A stretch of 64,000 bases of DNA from Phycisphaerales bacterium (GTDB lineage Bacteria; Planctomycetota; Phycisphaerae; Phycisphaerales; SM1A02): the NCBI GenBank assembly GCA_009691805.1, contig SIAK01000009.1, positions 1 through 64,000 on the forward strand, read 5' to 3'. Below the pieces are notes generated by a model. That model ran no database searches. It saw only the letters and a program-made list of their open reading frames with translations, and was not told the origin of the DNA. This document shows positions 26,737-35,653 of the stretch, one piece after another. Position 1 is the first letter of the stretch. Each line of letters begins with the position of its first letter. A program made the position numbers and the translations under genes.

Positions 26737-29700
26737 GTGGCAACTGAAGTACGCAGCCCATCCTCACGCCCAACGTGGCGCATCGCCCTCGACACAGGCG
26801 GGACGTTTACGGATTTCATCGCTTGGAGCCCTGATGGAATTGTTCGACGGCTGAAACTTCCGTCTGACGGTTCTCTCACCGCGCGATGTGATGCGCAAGA
26901 TGGCGCGCGCTTGACAATCACGACGAACTACGGCGTCGCACTTGTCGACGGATTGCTCGTCGGTGCATCGCTCTCGACTTCAACAGGCGCGCTTGGCAAG
27001 GTCGTAGAACATCTGGGCAACGCCCTTCTGCTCGAACAAGATCCAACCGTGCAACTCGCGTTGCCGTGCGCGCTGACACTTCGATGGGACGAGCCCGATG
27101 CGCTTGACGCGCCCGCGCTTGGCGTGCACATACTCACAGCCACGCCGCCCTCGCTGCCACTCCCGCCCATTGAACTTCGACTCTCCACAACGCGTGGAAC
27201 GAATGCGTTGCTCGAAGGCAAGGGCGCGAAGGTCGGCGTGCTCGTTTCCGCTGGCCTTGGCGGACTTCTTGCCATTGGAGATCAAACGCGTGACGATCTC
27301 TTCGCGTGCGTGCCGAAATCTCGCGTCGTGCTCACGAATCTCGTGCACGCGATTGCTGAACGCAGCATCGCGCGAAACTCTGAAGCGCTCGCGTTCACAC
27401 CGAAATCGCTCGCCGTCACGCGGGAGGAATTGCTGCACGAAGCGACCTCACTGCTTGCGCAAGGGGCTGAGACGATCATCCTCAGTCTCGCGCACGCGCT
27501 TGAGCACACGCGAGAACAAGAGTTGTGCGAGATGCTGCGGGAATCTGGCATCCACGCACTTGCTGCGAGTGACCTCGCGCGACATAGTCGACTGCTGACG
27601 CGGACAGAAACTGCGGTGGTGCACGCAGCAATTGAAAAGACACTGCAGCGATTCGTCAAGCGTGCATCGCGTGGACTGCCGAGGGAATCGGTGCATATTT
27701 TTACGAGCGCCGGCGTCTTGCAGCGCGCGGATTCGTTTCTCGCGCGCGACACGTTGCTCTCAGGACCTGCCGGCGGAGCAAATGCGATGCTCGCCGTTGC
27801 GAAACGACACAAGCTTGATGCAGCGCTCGGCTTTGACATGGGTGGCACGAGCACGGATGTCGTGCGCATCGAGCATGGTCGCGTCGCCATCCGTCAAGAG
27901 TGTCGCGTCGGTCGCGCGTGTGTCGCGGCGCCTTCGGTTGCGATTGACACCGTCGCCTCGGGCGGCGGTTCCATCTGTTCGATTGTCGACAGTGAACGGC
28001 GCGTTGGCCCGCACAGTGCAGGCGCGTCGCCCGGCCCTGCGGCGATGGATCGCGGCGGACCGCTCACGCTGACCGATGTCAATCTACTGCTGGGTCGACT
28101 TCCCTCTCGCGTTGGAAGCGTCCAACTCAACGCGTCAGCAAGCGCACGAGCGCTCGACGCGATCATCGGTTCGCATGCGTCTGAGGCATTGCGCGAGCAA
28201 ACGCTCTGCGCATTTCTTGACATCGCAAACGCGCGCATGGCGCTTGCGATCGAGCGGCTCGCCGTGCGCGACGCGCATGATCCCTCCAAGCACACGCTCA
28301 TCGCATTCGGTGGCGCGGGCGGTCAGCACGCGTGCGCGATTGCCGATCGGCTGCACATCCAACAGATTGTGTTTCCCAAGAATGCAGGCTTTCTCTGCGC
28401 AATTGGCGTCGCGCAAGCTCAGCGCGCGCAGTTCGCGACTGTTGCGATGCTCGCGCCGCTCTCGAACGCAAACGCGCCGCTCATCGACGAAAGCGTTGCG
28501 CGAGCAGAGCACGACGCGCGCGAGGCGCTCTGCACTGACAAGACTGAGCATGACAACTGCATCGTGGATCGCGCGACAGTTTTTCTTCGACTGCGAGGGC
28601 AAGAATCCTCCATCGGTGTCGCACGCTCGTCGGTGGCGTTGATGCGCGATGCGTTTCATGCGGCATTCAAGCAGCGCTACGGATACGACGCGCCAGCGCG
28701 AGAGATTGAAGTCGAGAGCGTGAGTGTGCGTGTTGCGTTCGAAGACGCGTGGCATCAAGACACGCACGCGACACGCAGCATCAACTCTGGCACCTCGCAC
28801 GAAGCGCACATCGTCGATCGCGACGCACTTGCGACAGGCGCGATGCTGCATGGTCCACTCTTGTGCGCAGATCACGGCGACACAGTGCTGCTCGATGCAG
28901 GTTGGAGCGCAGTTGTGCATGCGAGTGGTGATCTGGTCGCGACAAGATCGTCGGCGCTTCTGCCGCGCGCGAGTGCAGCGGAAGGCGAACTTTTCGCAGC
29001 ACGACTTGAGGCGATCGCCGTCGGCATGGGCGAGATGCTTGAACGCACCGCGCTGAGTCCAAACATTCGCGATCGACTTGACTTCTCCTGCGCGGTGCTC
29101 GATGCAAGTGGCACGCTCATCCAGAATGCGCCGCACTTGCCCGTCCATCTTGGTGCGCTCGGCGTTTGCGTGCGTGCTGTCATGCGCGTGCTCGATCTTG
29201 AAGACGGTGATGTTGCCGTCACCAATCACCCTGCGTTTGGTGGATCGCATCTGCCCGACATCACTGCAATCGCGCCAGTTTTCGTGCAGCAACAACGCGT
29301 CGCGTTCGTCGCCGTACGCGCGCATCACGCCGAACTGGGTGGAACGCGGCCTGGTTCGTTTCCGCCTAACGCGTCTTGCCTCGCTGAAGAAGGCGTCGTC
29401 TTCGAACCGTACAAGGCGATCGCGCGCGGCGTGTACGACGAGAGTGCAACCCGTGCGAGGCTCACGAACTCCCCCTATCCATCGCGTGCGCCTGACGAGA
29501 ATCTCGCTGATCTCAGCGCGCAGTGTGCGGCGCTCCGGCACGGCGTGCAACTTGTGCAGGCACTCGCATCCGAACGAGGAACACTTGAATTCAAGGCGCG
29601 CGCAGAAGCAGAACTTGCCGCATCACACCAGCGACTGCTCCGCGTCATTCGAGCGTCTTCGATTCCCACTCTCGAAAACCCTCGCCGTGTCGAGAGACAT

Positions 29701-30525
29701 CTCGATGACGGTACGCCGATCAAACTCGCCATTGCGAAGCTTGCCGATGGCCGACTCTCGATTGACTTCACCGGCTCAGGCGCAGTGCATCCACGCAACT
29801 TCAACGCGCCACTCTGCGTCACGCGCGCGGCGGTGCTCTACGCGCTGCGTCTCTTTGTCCATGAACCCGTGCCGATGAATGAAGGATTGCTGCGCGCGGT
29901 CGAACTGTGTGTGCCGGAAAGTTTCTTGAACCCTCCATTTCCCGCAGATCCCAAGCAATGTCCGCCCGTTGTCGCGGGCAATGTTGAAACGAGTCAGCAT
30001 GTGGTGGCAGCGATGATCGAAGCGCTTGGACTGAGCGCTGATAGCCAGACGACGATGAACAACGTGCTCTTTGGCGCGCACGACTTCAGTGTTTACGAAA
30101 CCATCGGCGGTGGCGCGGGCGCGGGTCGCGATGCGTGCGGCGCCGATGCTGTGCACGTGCATATGTCGAACACTCGATTGACCGACATCGATGTGCTCGA
30201 ACGCCGCGCGAGTGTGATCATCCGTCGTCACGAAGTGCGTGAGCATTCAGGCGGCAGCGGACTTTTCAACGGCGGGAATGGCATCGTGCGAAGTTACGAG
30301 TTTCTCGCGCCTGTTGAACTCAGTTTCTTCGGATCCATGCGCACGCAATCGCCACGAGGTCGCGAAGGTGGCAGCGCGGGACGTTGCGGCGAAGAAACAT
30401 GCGCGAACTCCGCAGGCATTGCGACGACGCTCGAAGGAAGTACGCACGCACTTGATCTCTCCGCGGGGAGCATCTTTACGGTCGCAACTCCTGGTGGTGG
30501 TGGATACGGCGCGCGTCCAACGTGA
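26737..30525 (+). CDS. 5-oxoprolinase/hydantoinase-type protein, HyuA and HyuB fused
   Basis: A 1262-residue cytosolic protein joining the two subunits of ATP-dependent hydantoinases and oxoprolinases. The HyuA half has the nucleotide-binding N-terminus IALDTGGTFTDF (16-27), STTRGTNALLEGKGA, and FDMGGTSTDV near 366. The HyuB half begins near 740 and shows SPNIRDRLDFSCAV, HLPVHLGALG, TNHPAFGGSHLPDIT and the C-terminal GGSGLFNGGNG and TPGGGGYG. Single-chain forms of this length are usually 5-oxoprolinases (5-oxo-L-proline to glutamate with ATP), but acetone-carboxylase-like or N-methylhydantoinase activity cannot be ruled out. Start is a GTG at 26737. It ends three bases before the convergent YmdB-like gene. 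Confidence 0.88.
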   Translation: MATEVRSPSSRPTWRIALDTGGTFTDFIAWSPDGIVRRLKLPSDGSLTARCDAQDGARLTITTNYGVALVDGLLVGASLSTSTGALGKVVEHLGNALLLEQDPTVQLALPCALTLRWDEPDALDAPALGVHILTATPPSLPLPPIELRLSTTRGTNALLEGKGAKVGVLVSAGLGGLLAIGDQTRDDLFACVPKSRVVLTNLVHAIAERSIARNSEALAFTPKSLAVTREELLHEATSLLAQGAETIILSLAHALEHTREQELCEMLRESGIHALAASDLARHSRLLTRTETAVVHAAIEKTLQRFVKRASRGLPRESVHIFTSAGVLQRADSFLARDTLLSGPAGGANAMLAVAKRHKLDAALGFDMGGTSTDVVRIEHGRVAIRQECRVGRACVAAPSVAIDTVASGGGSICSIVDSERRVGPHSAGASPGPAAMDRGGPLTLTDVNLLLGRLPSRVGSVQLNASASARALDAIIGSHASEALREQTLCAFLDIANARMALAIERLAVRDAHDPSKHTLIAFGGAGGQHACAIADRLHIQQIVFPKNAGFLCAIGVAQAQRAQFATVAMLAPLSNANAPLIDESVARAEHDAREALCTDKTEHDNCIVDRATVFLRLRGQESSIGVARSSVALMRDAFHAAFKQRYGYDAPAREIEVESVSVRVAFEDAWHQDTHATRSINSGTSHEAHIVDRDALATGAMLHGPLLCADHGDTVLLDAGWSAVVHASGDLVATRSSALLPRASAAEGELFAARLEAIAVGMGEMLERTALSPNIRDRLDFSCAVLDASGTLIQNAPHLPVHLGALGVCVRAVMRVLDLEDGDVAVTNHPAFGGSHLPDITAIAPVFVQQQRVAFVAVRAHHAELGGTRPGSFPPNASCLAEEGVVFEPYKAIARGVYDESATRARLTNSPYPSRAPDENLADLSAQCAALRHGVQLVQALASERGTLEFKARAEAELAASHQRLLRVIRASSIPTLENPRRVERHLDDGTPIKLAIAKLADGRLSIDFTGSGAVHPRNFNAPLCVTRAAVLYALRLFVHEPVPMNEGLLRAVELCVPESFLNPPFPADPKQCPPVVAGNVETSQHVVAAMIEALGLSADSQTTMNNVLFGAHDFSVYETIGGGAGAGRDACGADAVHVHMSNTRLTDIDVLERRASVIIRRHEVREHSGGSGLFNGGNGIVRSYEFLAPVELSFFGSMRTQSPRGREGGSAGRCGEETCANSAGIATTLEGSTHALDLSAGSIFTVATPGGGGYGARPT

Positions 30526-30528
30526 GCA

Positions 30529-31371
30529 TCAACGCGAGTGCATCGTGCGAAACGGTGCGCGTGAGTAATCCGCAGGAAAGTCGATGCGTTCGATACTCAC
30601 AGCGAGTCCGGTCTCAAGACTGACTTCAACGACCGCGCCTTGAATCGCTTCACCGCCGCTGCCCATTTCAAACGGCACGTGCATGCCGCTGACGAAGTGA
30701 CGCAGCACCTGTTCGGGCTTGCGACCAATCACACTATCGTGCGGGCCTGTCATGCCAACATCCGTCATGAACGCCGTGCCTCCGCGCAGCACGCGCGCAT
30801 CCGCAGTCGCGACATGCGTGTGCGTGCCCAAGACCGCAGCCACGCGACCATCGAGATAGCGTGCGAGCGCGCCCTTCTCGCTCGTTGCTTCCATGTGCGC
30901 TTCCACCAGCACAACTGGATTTCGTTCCGGCACGCTCTGCAACATTTCATCGGCGCACGCAAATGGATCGTTGGCAAGCAGGCTCGGCATATGCACCCGA
31001 CCAAGCAGCGTGAAGATGTAGAGATCACGCGGAAACTCAGGAGTCGCAGGAACGCGAATCATGCGCTTTCCCTGCGCGCGCACCGAGAGATTCGCAGGGC
31101 GCGAGATCGGCTTGGAGGGATCTTCAAGGATCGGAACGATGCGCGCATCGCGATACACGTGATCGCCAAGCGTCATCGCATCAATACCGAACCGTCGAAA
31201 CGTTTCGTAGAGATCAGGCGTTAAACCCGAGCCATTGCGTGCATTCTCAGCATTCGCGACGATTCGAAGCGGTCCGAAGCGCTCGCGCAGCATCGGAAGT
31301 TGTTGCTCAAGGACCATCCGGCCAGGAGCGCCGTTGATATCTCCAATAAATGCGATACGCCCAGTCGACAT
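30529..31371 (-). CDS. YmdB-family metallophosphoesterase
   Basis: A 280-residue TIGR00282/YmdB-like enzyme, the family of dinuclear-metal 2',3'-cyclic nucleotide phosphodiesterases. Expected ligands are seen at Asp11 (FIGDINGAPGR), Glu42-Asn43 (ANAENARNGSG), His71, His159 (VEAHMEATSEKG), His184 and His186 (GTHTHVATAD), followed by MTDVGMTGPHDSVIG. Two departures stand out: the usual GNH metal motif is GDH (Asp70 for Asn), and the usual VDFHAE reads VEAHME. Asp may still bridge metal, so it may be active with altered properties. Start ATG 31371; divergent from the DUF3553 gene with 127 bases between in which I see no clear promoter. Confidence 0.88.
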   Translation of the reverse strand: MSTGRIAFIGDINGAPGRMVLEQQLPMLRERFGPLRIVANAENARNGSGLTPDLYETFRRFGIDAMTLGDHVYRDARIVPILEDPSKPISRPANLSVRAQGKRMIRVPATPEFPRDLYIFTLLGRVHMPSLLANDPFACADEMLQSVPERNPVVLVEAHMEATSEKGALARYLDGRVAAVLGTHTHVATADARVLRGGTAFMTDVGMTGPHDSVIGRKPEQVLRHFVSGMHVPFEMGSGGEAIQGAVVEVSLETGLAVSIERIDFPADYSRAPFRTMHSR

Positions 31372-31498
31372 GAGGAGTACACTAGCAACTGATCAATCCT
31401 CCCCTTGATCGTCAACGGTGAGGAATCGCTCCGCGCTCCCTGCGCGAAGAAGATAAGAGCAAGTACCTTTTGGAAACTCTCTCGCGAGAGTCGACACG

Positions 31499-32161
31499 AT
31501 GTCGCCATTTACAGTTGCGCAGAGCAACGAGTCTGCAGGACTTCCTTCGCAGGCAATGATTAGTCAAGGCATGCAACTTCGCCATCGCCAGCGCCCTGAA
31601 TGGGGCATTGGCAGCGTCACGCGTGTGGAGACGCTCACGCGCGCGGGCGTGACCGATCAACGCGTGTGGGTTCGATTTCCAAACGCTGGATTGAAGACAC
31701 TCTTGCGCAGCGCCGCGGATCTTGAAGTCGTCGGCGGTGCGGCCGCTGCTGATCACACGTTCGCTGCGCGCCATCATGCCGCTGATGGCGGATGGCTTGG
31801 TGCGATCTCAACGAAGAAACCTGAAGCTGCGATGAGCGAGTTGCCTCCCGAAGCAACCGATCCATTCATTCCCCTCGAACGAAGATTGCAGCACCTCCTC
31901 GGTCTCTTTCGATTTTCATCGACGGGATCCAGTCTCATGGATTGGGCTGTTGCGCAGAGTGGTCTCGATGATCCGCTGTCGCGATTCACGCGCACGGATC
32001 TTGAGGGGCACTTCAAAAACTTTGCGATGGACCGCGACGCGCACGTTGGGAAGTTGCTGAGCGAAGCACGTAAGAACGGCAATCAAGTCGACGCGATTCT
32101 CGCCCAGGCGCACCCCACTGCCAAGAAAGTACTCGTCCGCCTCGGCGCAATCCGCACCTAG
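31499..32161 (+). CDS. DUF3553-containing protein
   Basis: A 220-residue soluble protein. Residues about 25-75 fit the DUF3553 pattern: MQLRHRQRPEWGIGSVTRVE, then VWVRFPNAGLKTL, a small beta domain that in other proteins is often attached to UvrD/CarD-like contexts and whose role is unknown. The C-terminal part (about 115-220) is helical, ends with a short Gln/Lys-rich region and has no family I recognise. The ATG at 31499 follows a GAGAG sequence. It is followed by the 300-base repeat block. Confidence 0.75.
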   Translation: MSPFTVAQSNESAGLPSQAMISQGMQLRHRQRPEWGIGSVTRVETLTRAGVTDQRVWVRFPNAGLKTLLRSAADLEVVGGAAAADHTFAARHHAADGGWLGAISTKKPEAAMSELPPEATDPFIPLERRLQHLLGLFRFSSTGSSLMDWAVAQSGLDDPLSRFTRTDLEGHFKNFAMDRDAHVGKLLSEARKNGNQVDAILAQAHPTAKKVLVRLGAIRT

Positions 32162-32178
32162 CCGCAACGCGCTCAACT

Positions 32179-32496
32179 ACCGACGGAGTAGGTGAGGGGA
32201 TCAAAGACTGAAGTGCACGCACGATTTCAACCGTTCGCGATTCACTCGCGACGGTTGAGTCGAAAGCGACCGCAGGTTTTTGCCGCGCGCTCTGGCGCGG
32301 CAAGAAACCTGCGCGAGCGCTCAAACACCGACGGAGTCGGTGAGGGGATCAAAGACTGAAGTGCACGCTAGATTTCAACCGTTCGCGATTCACTCGCGAC
32401 GGTTGAGTCGAAAGCGACCGCAGGTTTTTGCCGCGCGCTCTGGCGCGGCAAGAAACCTGCGCGAGCGCTCAAACACGCGCGAGCGCTCAAACACGC
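32179..32496 (-). repeat. Modular intergenic repeat, two 148-bp tandem units
   Basis: Units at 32179-32326 and 32327-32474 differ at only a few bases. Read on the minus strand each unit is: hairpin 1 (GCAGGTTTCTTGCCGCGC with its complement), CTTTCGACTC, hairpin 2 (TCAACCGT with its complement), GTGCACTTCAGTC and CCCCTCACCGACTCCGTCGG. After the second unit an 18-base end segment containing GAGCGCTCAAACAC is repeated, giving three copies to about 32496. The remaining sequence 32497-32640 up to the small coiled-coil gene holds nothing I recognise. Confidence 0.9.
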
Positions 32497-32657
32497 CCGA
32501 GCGCTCAATCGTCGCATTCCGCACAGACCAACCTTCATCCACACGCTTGCGTGCATTCTCGTTGCAAGGCATTTCCCACCCTCCAAATCGGGGGTACTTG
32601 TTCTTTGTCCGCTACATGCGGTGTGTAAGAACAACTGAAGATGAAGGAGTCAAAGCC

Positions 32658-32975
32658 ATGGACGAAATGACGTTCCAAGAGAAGATGAACCAAATCCTTG
32701 ATCGCATCCGAGATTTACCGGTTGCTGAGCGAGGAACGGGCGAGACCACGGATGCGAGCACCGCACGCCGCGCACAAGTGCAGCAGTCCGTCGGTGAACT
32801 TCAAGAAGCGCTCGATTACCTGCGCCTCTCTGTGAAGTACCTCGTGTTCGATCTCGAAGCGACACGACGCGAGAACGCTTACCTCCGCCGCATGCTCGAA
32901 GCGAGTGCGCGTGAACATGAGAAGCGTCAACGCGGTGATGATGAACGACCAGAATCTCGCGATCAATGGGAGTGA
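32658..32975 (+). CDS. Small coiled-coil protein of unknown function
   Basis: A 105-residue acidic and basic helical protein. Residues 1-20 form a short helix (MTFQEKMNQILDRIRDLP), followed by a Thr/Gly linker and a long helix (about 33-90) with heptad spacing (VGELQEALDYLRLSVKYLVF, then ATRRENAYLRRMLE); the C-terminus is charged. I recognise no family; the shape suggests a small dimeric adaptor. The ATG at 32658 is set by an AAGGAG ribosome-binding site about nine bases upstream. The frame is open upstream through the repeat block, but that is incidental. It is followed by 183 bases of structured noncoding DNA and a strong terminator. Confidence 0.75.
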   Translation: MDEMTFQEKMNQILDRIRDLPVAERGTGETTDASTARRAQVQQSVGELQEALDYLRLSVKYLVFDLEATRRENAYLRRMLEASAREHEKRQRGDDERPESRDQWE

Positions 32976-33158
32976 ACGCACCCTTCCACGAATTCGCATG
33001 ACCGAGACTGCCGTCAGAACTTCAATTGAGGAACTCAGCAAGAACTTCAGGTTAGGAGAGCGAAGGACCACCACGCACGGCGTGTGGAGAAGAGAGCCAC
33101 ACGCCGGGTCCAGTCCGATGTGAGAGTCAGGAAAGAGTGATAGAGGGCCGATCTAGAG
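32976..33158 (+). ncRNA. Candidate long 3' UTR or small RNA
   Basis: Between the stop of the small coiled-coil gene and its terminator lie 183 bases that look structured: a perfect 10-bp hairpin with CGGCGTGTGG arms sits near 33076-33106, enclosed by GGACC and GGGTCC, and the surrounding sequence is purine-rich (AGGTTAGGAGAGCGAAGGACC; GAGAGTCAGGAAAGAGTG). It matches no RNA family I know (not SRP RNA, RNase P, tmRNA or 6S). A 72-codon ORF crosses it but has no ribosome-binding site. Confidence 0.3.
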
Positions 33159-33198
33159 AACAGGCGGACACACCCGTGTCCGCCTGTTTTCGTTTTGC
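33159..33198 (+). terminator. Strong intrinsic terminator
   Basis: A perfect 13-bp stem, AACAGGCGGACAC (33159-33171) with its complement (33176-33188), has an ACCC loop and is followed by TTCGTTTTG on the plus strand. It ends the transcript of the small coiled-coil gene. Confidence 0.85.
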
Positions 33199-33233
33199 AT
33201 CAATCGGATCAGCGCGCTCAAGAACCGCTGGGG

Positions 33234-33875
33234 TCAGTCATTGACGGATGGCGGAATCTCGGGCTGCGCGTCAGGTGGCAGACCATCCGTGCCCGCGACT
33301 TCGCGCGTCAAGACGTTCTGAAACCACACTGGATCTGCGCCACCTTCGAAGCGAACGTGTTTGACTCCCGCTGCAATCTTCGCATCGGGTGCGCTCGATA
33401 CTCCATTGAGCCACATCGAAACATTTGCACCGACAACACGCACGCGCACTTCGTTCCACGACCCTGCCGCAAGTGGCTTCGGCGCATTCGGAAGTTGCAC
33501 GTCGTAATTTAAGATGCGCTGCGCAGCCTGCGCTTCAGTTCGCGCTCGCGCATTGGGTCCAACAAGCACATCGATGCGCGGCTGCGTCGTTCCTTCTGTT
33601 TTCCACTGGCATGTCAGTTCGAAATCTTGCGCGCCGAGATTCGCGTGCAACGGTTCGCCACCTGTGTGCTTGAGCGCATCGTTCTCAACGATCCAACCTT
33701 CAGGTGCGCGACCGTCCTCATGCGCGACACCAACGAGTGTCTGTGGATCAAACACGGGACGGAATCCCTGTTCCACTTGCGGGGCGGAGGTTGGCGGTGC
33801 GCTACATGCTGAGAGCAACACGCAGCATCCGAAGGCACAGACCCACTGCTGGTGATGGATGAGAGAACTTCGCAT
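33234..33875 (-). CDS. Secreted lipoprotein with DUF1080-like domain
   Basis: A 213-residue lipoprotein: signal peptide with lipobox VLLSAC (Cys24), then a concanavalin-like domain resembling DUF1080 (3-keto-disaccharide hydrolase family): FRPVFDPQTLVGV, PEGWIVENDALKHTGGE, AQDFELTCQWK, GSWNEVRVRVVGANVSMWLNG. These domains bind or cut sugars in planctomycete and Bacteroidetes secretomes; no catalytic residue can be assigned here. It follows the SPFH gene by three bases on the same strand. Its 3' end faces the plus-strand terminator at 33159-33198. Confidence 0.75.
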   Translation of the reverse strand: MRSSLIHHQQWVCAFGCCVLLSACSAPPTSAPQVEQGFRPVFDPQTLVGVAHEDGRAPEGWIVENDALKHTGGEPLHANLGAQDFELTCQWKTEGTTQPRIDVLVGPNARARTEAQAAQRILNYDVQLPNAPKPLAAGSWNEVRVRVVGANVSMWLNGVSSAPDAKIAAGVKHVRFEGGADPVWFQNVLTREVAGTDGLPPDAQPEIPPSVND

Positions 33876-33878
33876 GAG

Positions 33879-34850
33879 TTACGAATGCCCTGTCTGCACC
33901 ACCGGCTGCGCGTTCGTTTCGCCACACAACACGACAAGCAGGTTCGAAACCATACGCACACGATCCACATCGCTGAACGACGCAATCTTGCGCGCTTCGA
34001 GCTGCGAAAGCGCCATCTCCACCATGCCGACTGCGCCTTCAACAATCTTCGTGCGCGCCGCGACGACTGCAGTTGCCTGCTGACGACGAAGCATCACTGC
34101 GGCAATCTCCGGCGCGTACGCGAGGCTGCTGATGCGTGCTTCCAACACTTCCACGCCCGCTTGCGCGAGCCGTTGATGCAATTCGTCGCGCAACTTCGCA
34201 CCGATCAAATCCGTGTTGCCACGGAGGCTCGGCGTGACATGATCATCGGGCGCGTCGTAATGAAACTGACTCGCGAGATTGCGCAGCGCGCTCTCTGCTT
34301 GGATATCGACAAAGCTCACGTAGTCATCAACATCGAAAAGTGCTTGCGCGGTATCGACGACTTGCCAGACGACGACTGCGGCGATTTCAATCGGGTTGCC
34401 ATCGCGATCATTCACCTTGATCGGATGACCGCGCGTGCGCGCGCCCTTCACGAGCACCTGCCCTGTGGCCGGGTTCGTGACGTCATTGCCCACAGAACTT
34501 CCGGTCTCAAAGGTTCGCACACGCAAACTCACGCGGCGCGTGTTCGAAAATGGTTTCACCCAGAAAAAACCAACGCTGCGCACTGTGCCTTGATACTTGC
34601 CGAAGAAGAGAATCGCGCGACTGTCGCCAGGCCCAACGACGAAGTAGCCAAGCCAACAGATGAACCACGCGAAGATGCACGCGATGCCGCCCATCAATTC
34701 TGGAATCATCGGCGGTGGACGGTCCCATTGGACAGCGCGCACGATCCACAAAATCACGCCAACGAGCAGCAACATATGCAACGGGAAAATGATCCATCCA
34801 CTGATCGGTGCGAGGGAACGTTCGACATGTTTGGAGGAAACGTCTGCCAT
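33879..34850 (-). CDS. SPFH/band-7 domain membrane protein
   Basis: A 323-residue protein with two N-terminal membrane segments (about residues 18-38 and 53-72) followed by an SPFH domain: YFVVGPGDSRAILFFGKYQG, VGFFWVKPF, SLRVRTFET, KVNDRDGNPIEIAAVVVWQV, DVDDYVSFVDIQAESALRNL, and a C-terminal helical part with LAQAGVEVLEARISSLAYA. SPFH proteins oligomerise into membrane microdomain scaffolds. The Gly/Asp-containing region around 120-135 is an insertion. Start ATG 34850 has an AGGAG ribosome-binding site ten bases upstream. It is cotranscribed with the DUF1080-like lipoprotein and is divergent from the ABC ATPase gene. Confidence 0.88.
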   Translation of the reverse strand: MADVSSKHVERSLAPISGWIIFPLHMLLLVGVILWIVRAVQWDRPPPMIPELMGGIACIFAWFICWLGYFVVGPGDSRAILFFGKYQGTVRSVGFFWVKPFSNTRRVSLRVRTFETGSSVGNDVTNPATGQVLVKGARTRGHPIKVNDRDGNPIEIAAVVVWQVVDTAQALFDVDDYVSFVDIQAESALRNLASQFHYDAPDDHVTPSLRGNTDLIGAKLRDELHQRLAQAGVEVLEARISSLAYAPEIAAVMLRRQQATAVVAARTKIVEGAVGMVEMALSQLEARKIASFSDVDRVRMVSNLLVVLCGETNAQPVVQTGHS

Positions 34851-34954
34851 AGGTGATCACTCCTGAACCCGCGAACGATTCGCTCGCGAGAGCGCAGATT
34901 ATATCGAAGCGGCCGCGCGCGGCAGTAGACAAAGACCCCTACTATGCGCCACTC

Positions 34955-35653
34955 ATGTCGCGTCCTGCAAGCACTTCAAGCGCACTTTCCATTCGAGCGC
35001 TCTCCTTTCACTATCCGACTCGCGGCAGCGAGAACGGATTTCATCTTGGTATCGAAGCATTCGATCTCGCCCGAGGTTCAGAGTGCCTCTTGGTCGGTCG
35101 TTCGGGCGGTGGCAAGAGCACCTTCTTACAACTCGTTGCAGGATTGCTTGAACCACAGCACGGTTCGATCACGCTTGACGGAGTCGAACTCTTCGCACGC
35201 ACGACAAATCGAGACCTCTTGCGCGGCGCGAAGTTAGGTTTCGTCTTTCAAACTTTCAATTTGCTGCAAGGATTTTCTGCGCTGGAAAATCTTCTCGTCG
35301 CGTTGATGTTTAGCACGCTTCCCAAAGCGGAGTGGAGTGCGCGCGGAGAAACATTACTCGCTGCCCTTGGTATCGAACAGCCGAACGCGCGCGTCGAAGA
35401 ACTTTCCGTTGGCCAGCAGCAGCGCGTGGCAATCGCGCGCGCGCTCGTCTGCAAACCTGCGCTTGTCCTCGCCGATGAACCGACCGCGAGTCTGGATCCT
35501 GAGAACGCAAAGATCGCCATCACGCTTCTGCGCGAACACTGTCGCATCGAAGGGGCCGCGCTCTTGGTCGTGAGCCACGATCCCTCGCTCGTGCCGATGT
35601 TTGCTCGCGTCGAACAACTCTCCGCTCTGACTGCGGAAGGAGTCGCGCGATGA
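34955..35653 (+). CDS. ABC transporter ATPase, LolD/MacB type
   Basis: A 232-residue ATPase of the exporter-like LolD family: Walker A GRSGGGKS (about 48-55), Q-loop FVFQTFNLLQGFSALENLL, signature LSVGQQQRVAIARAL (LSGGQ is LSVGQ), Walker B LVLADEPTASLD and VVSHD. The stop overlaps the permease start by four bases. The ATG at 34955 is chosen because the upstream frame runs back to the divergent SPFH promoter region and has no homology. It forms an operon with the FtsX-type permease and a DUF3299 protein, an arrangement seen with metal-regulated ABC modules, so it probably drives a mechanotransmission or export process. Confidence 0.93.
   Translation: MSRPASTSSALSIRALSFHYPTRGSENGFHLGIEAFDLARGSECLLVGRSGGGKSTFLQLVAGLLEPQHGSITLDGVELFARTTNRDLLRGAKLGFVFQTFNLLQGFSALENLLVALMFSTLPKAEWSARGETLLAALGIEQPNARVEELSVGQQQRVAIARALVCKPALVLADEPTASLDPENAKIAITLLREHCRIEGAALLVVSHDPSLVPMFARVEQLSALTAEGVAR

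Noticed and set aside
28135-29550. 471-codon minus-strand ORF opposite the oxoprolinase
   Set aside because: Antisense shadow inside a conserved gene; composition is typical of reverse-frame translation.
32179-32496. CRISPR array
   Set aside because: Only two 148-bp units, with no regular 25-40 bp repeats separated by unique spacers, and no cas genes nearby.
32280-32634. Short ORFs through the tandem repeat block
   Set aside because: They repeat because the DNA repeats; no ribosome-binding site, and the same reading appears in the solo copy.
32905-33123. 72-codon ORF in the stretch before the terminator
   Set aside because: No ribosome-binding site, starts inside the previous gene and runs through hairpin DNA.
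33852-34856. 334-codon plus-strand ORF opposite the SPFH gene
   Set aside because: Antisense shadow of a gene with a clear SPFH domain.
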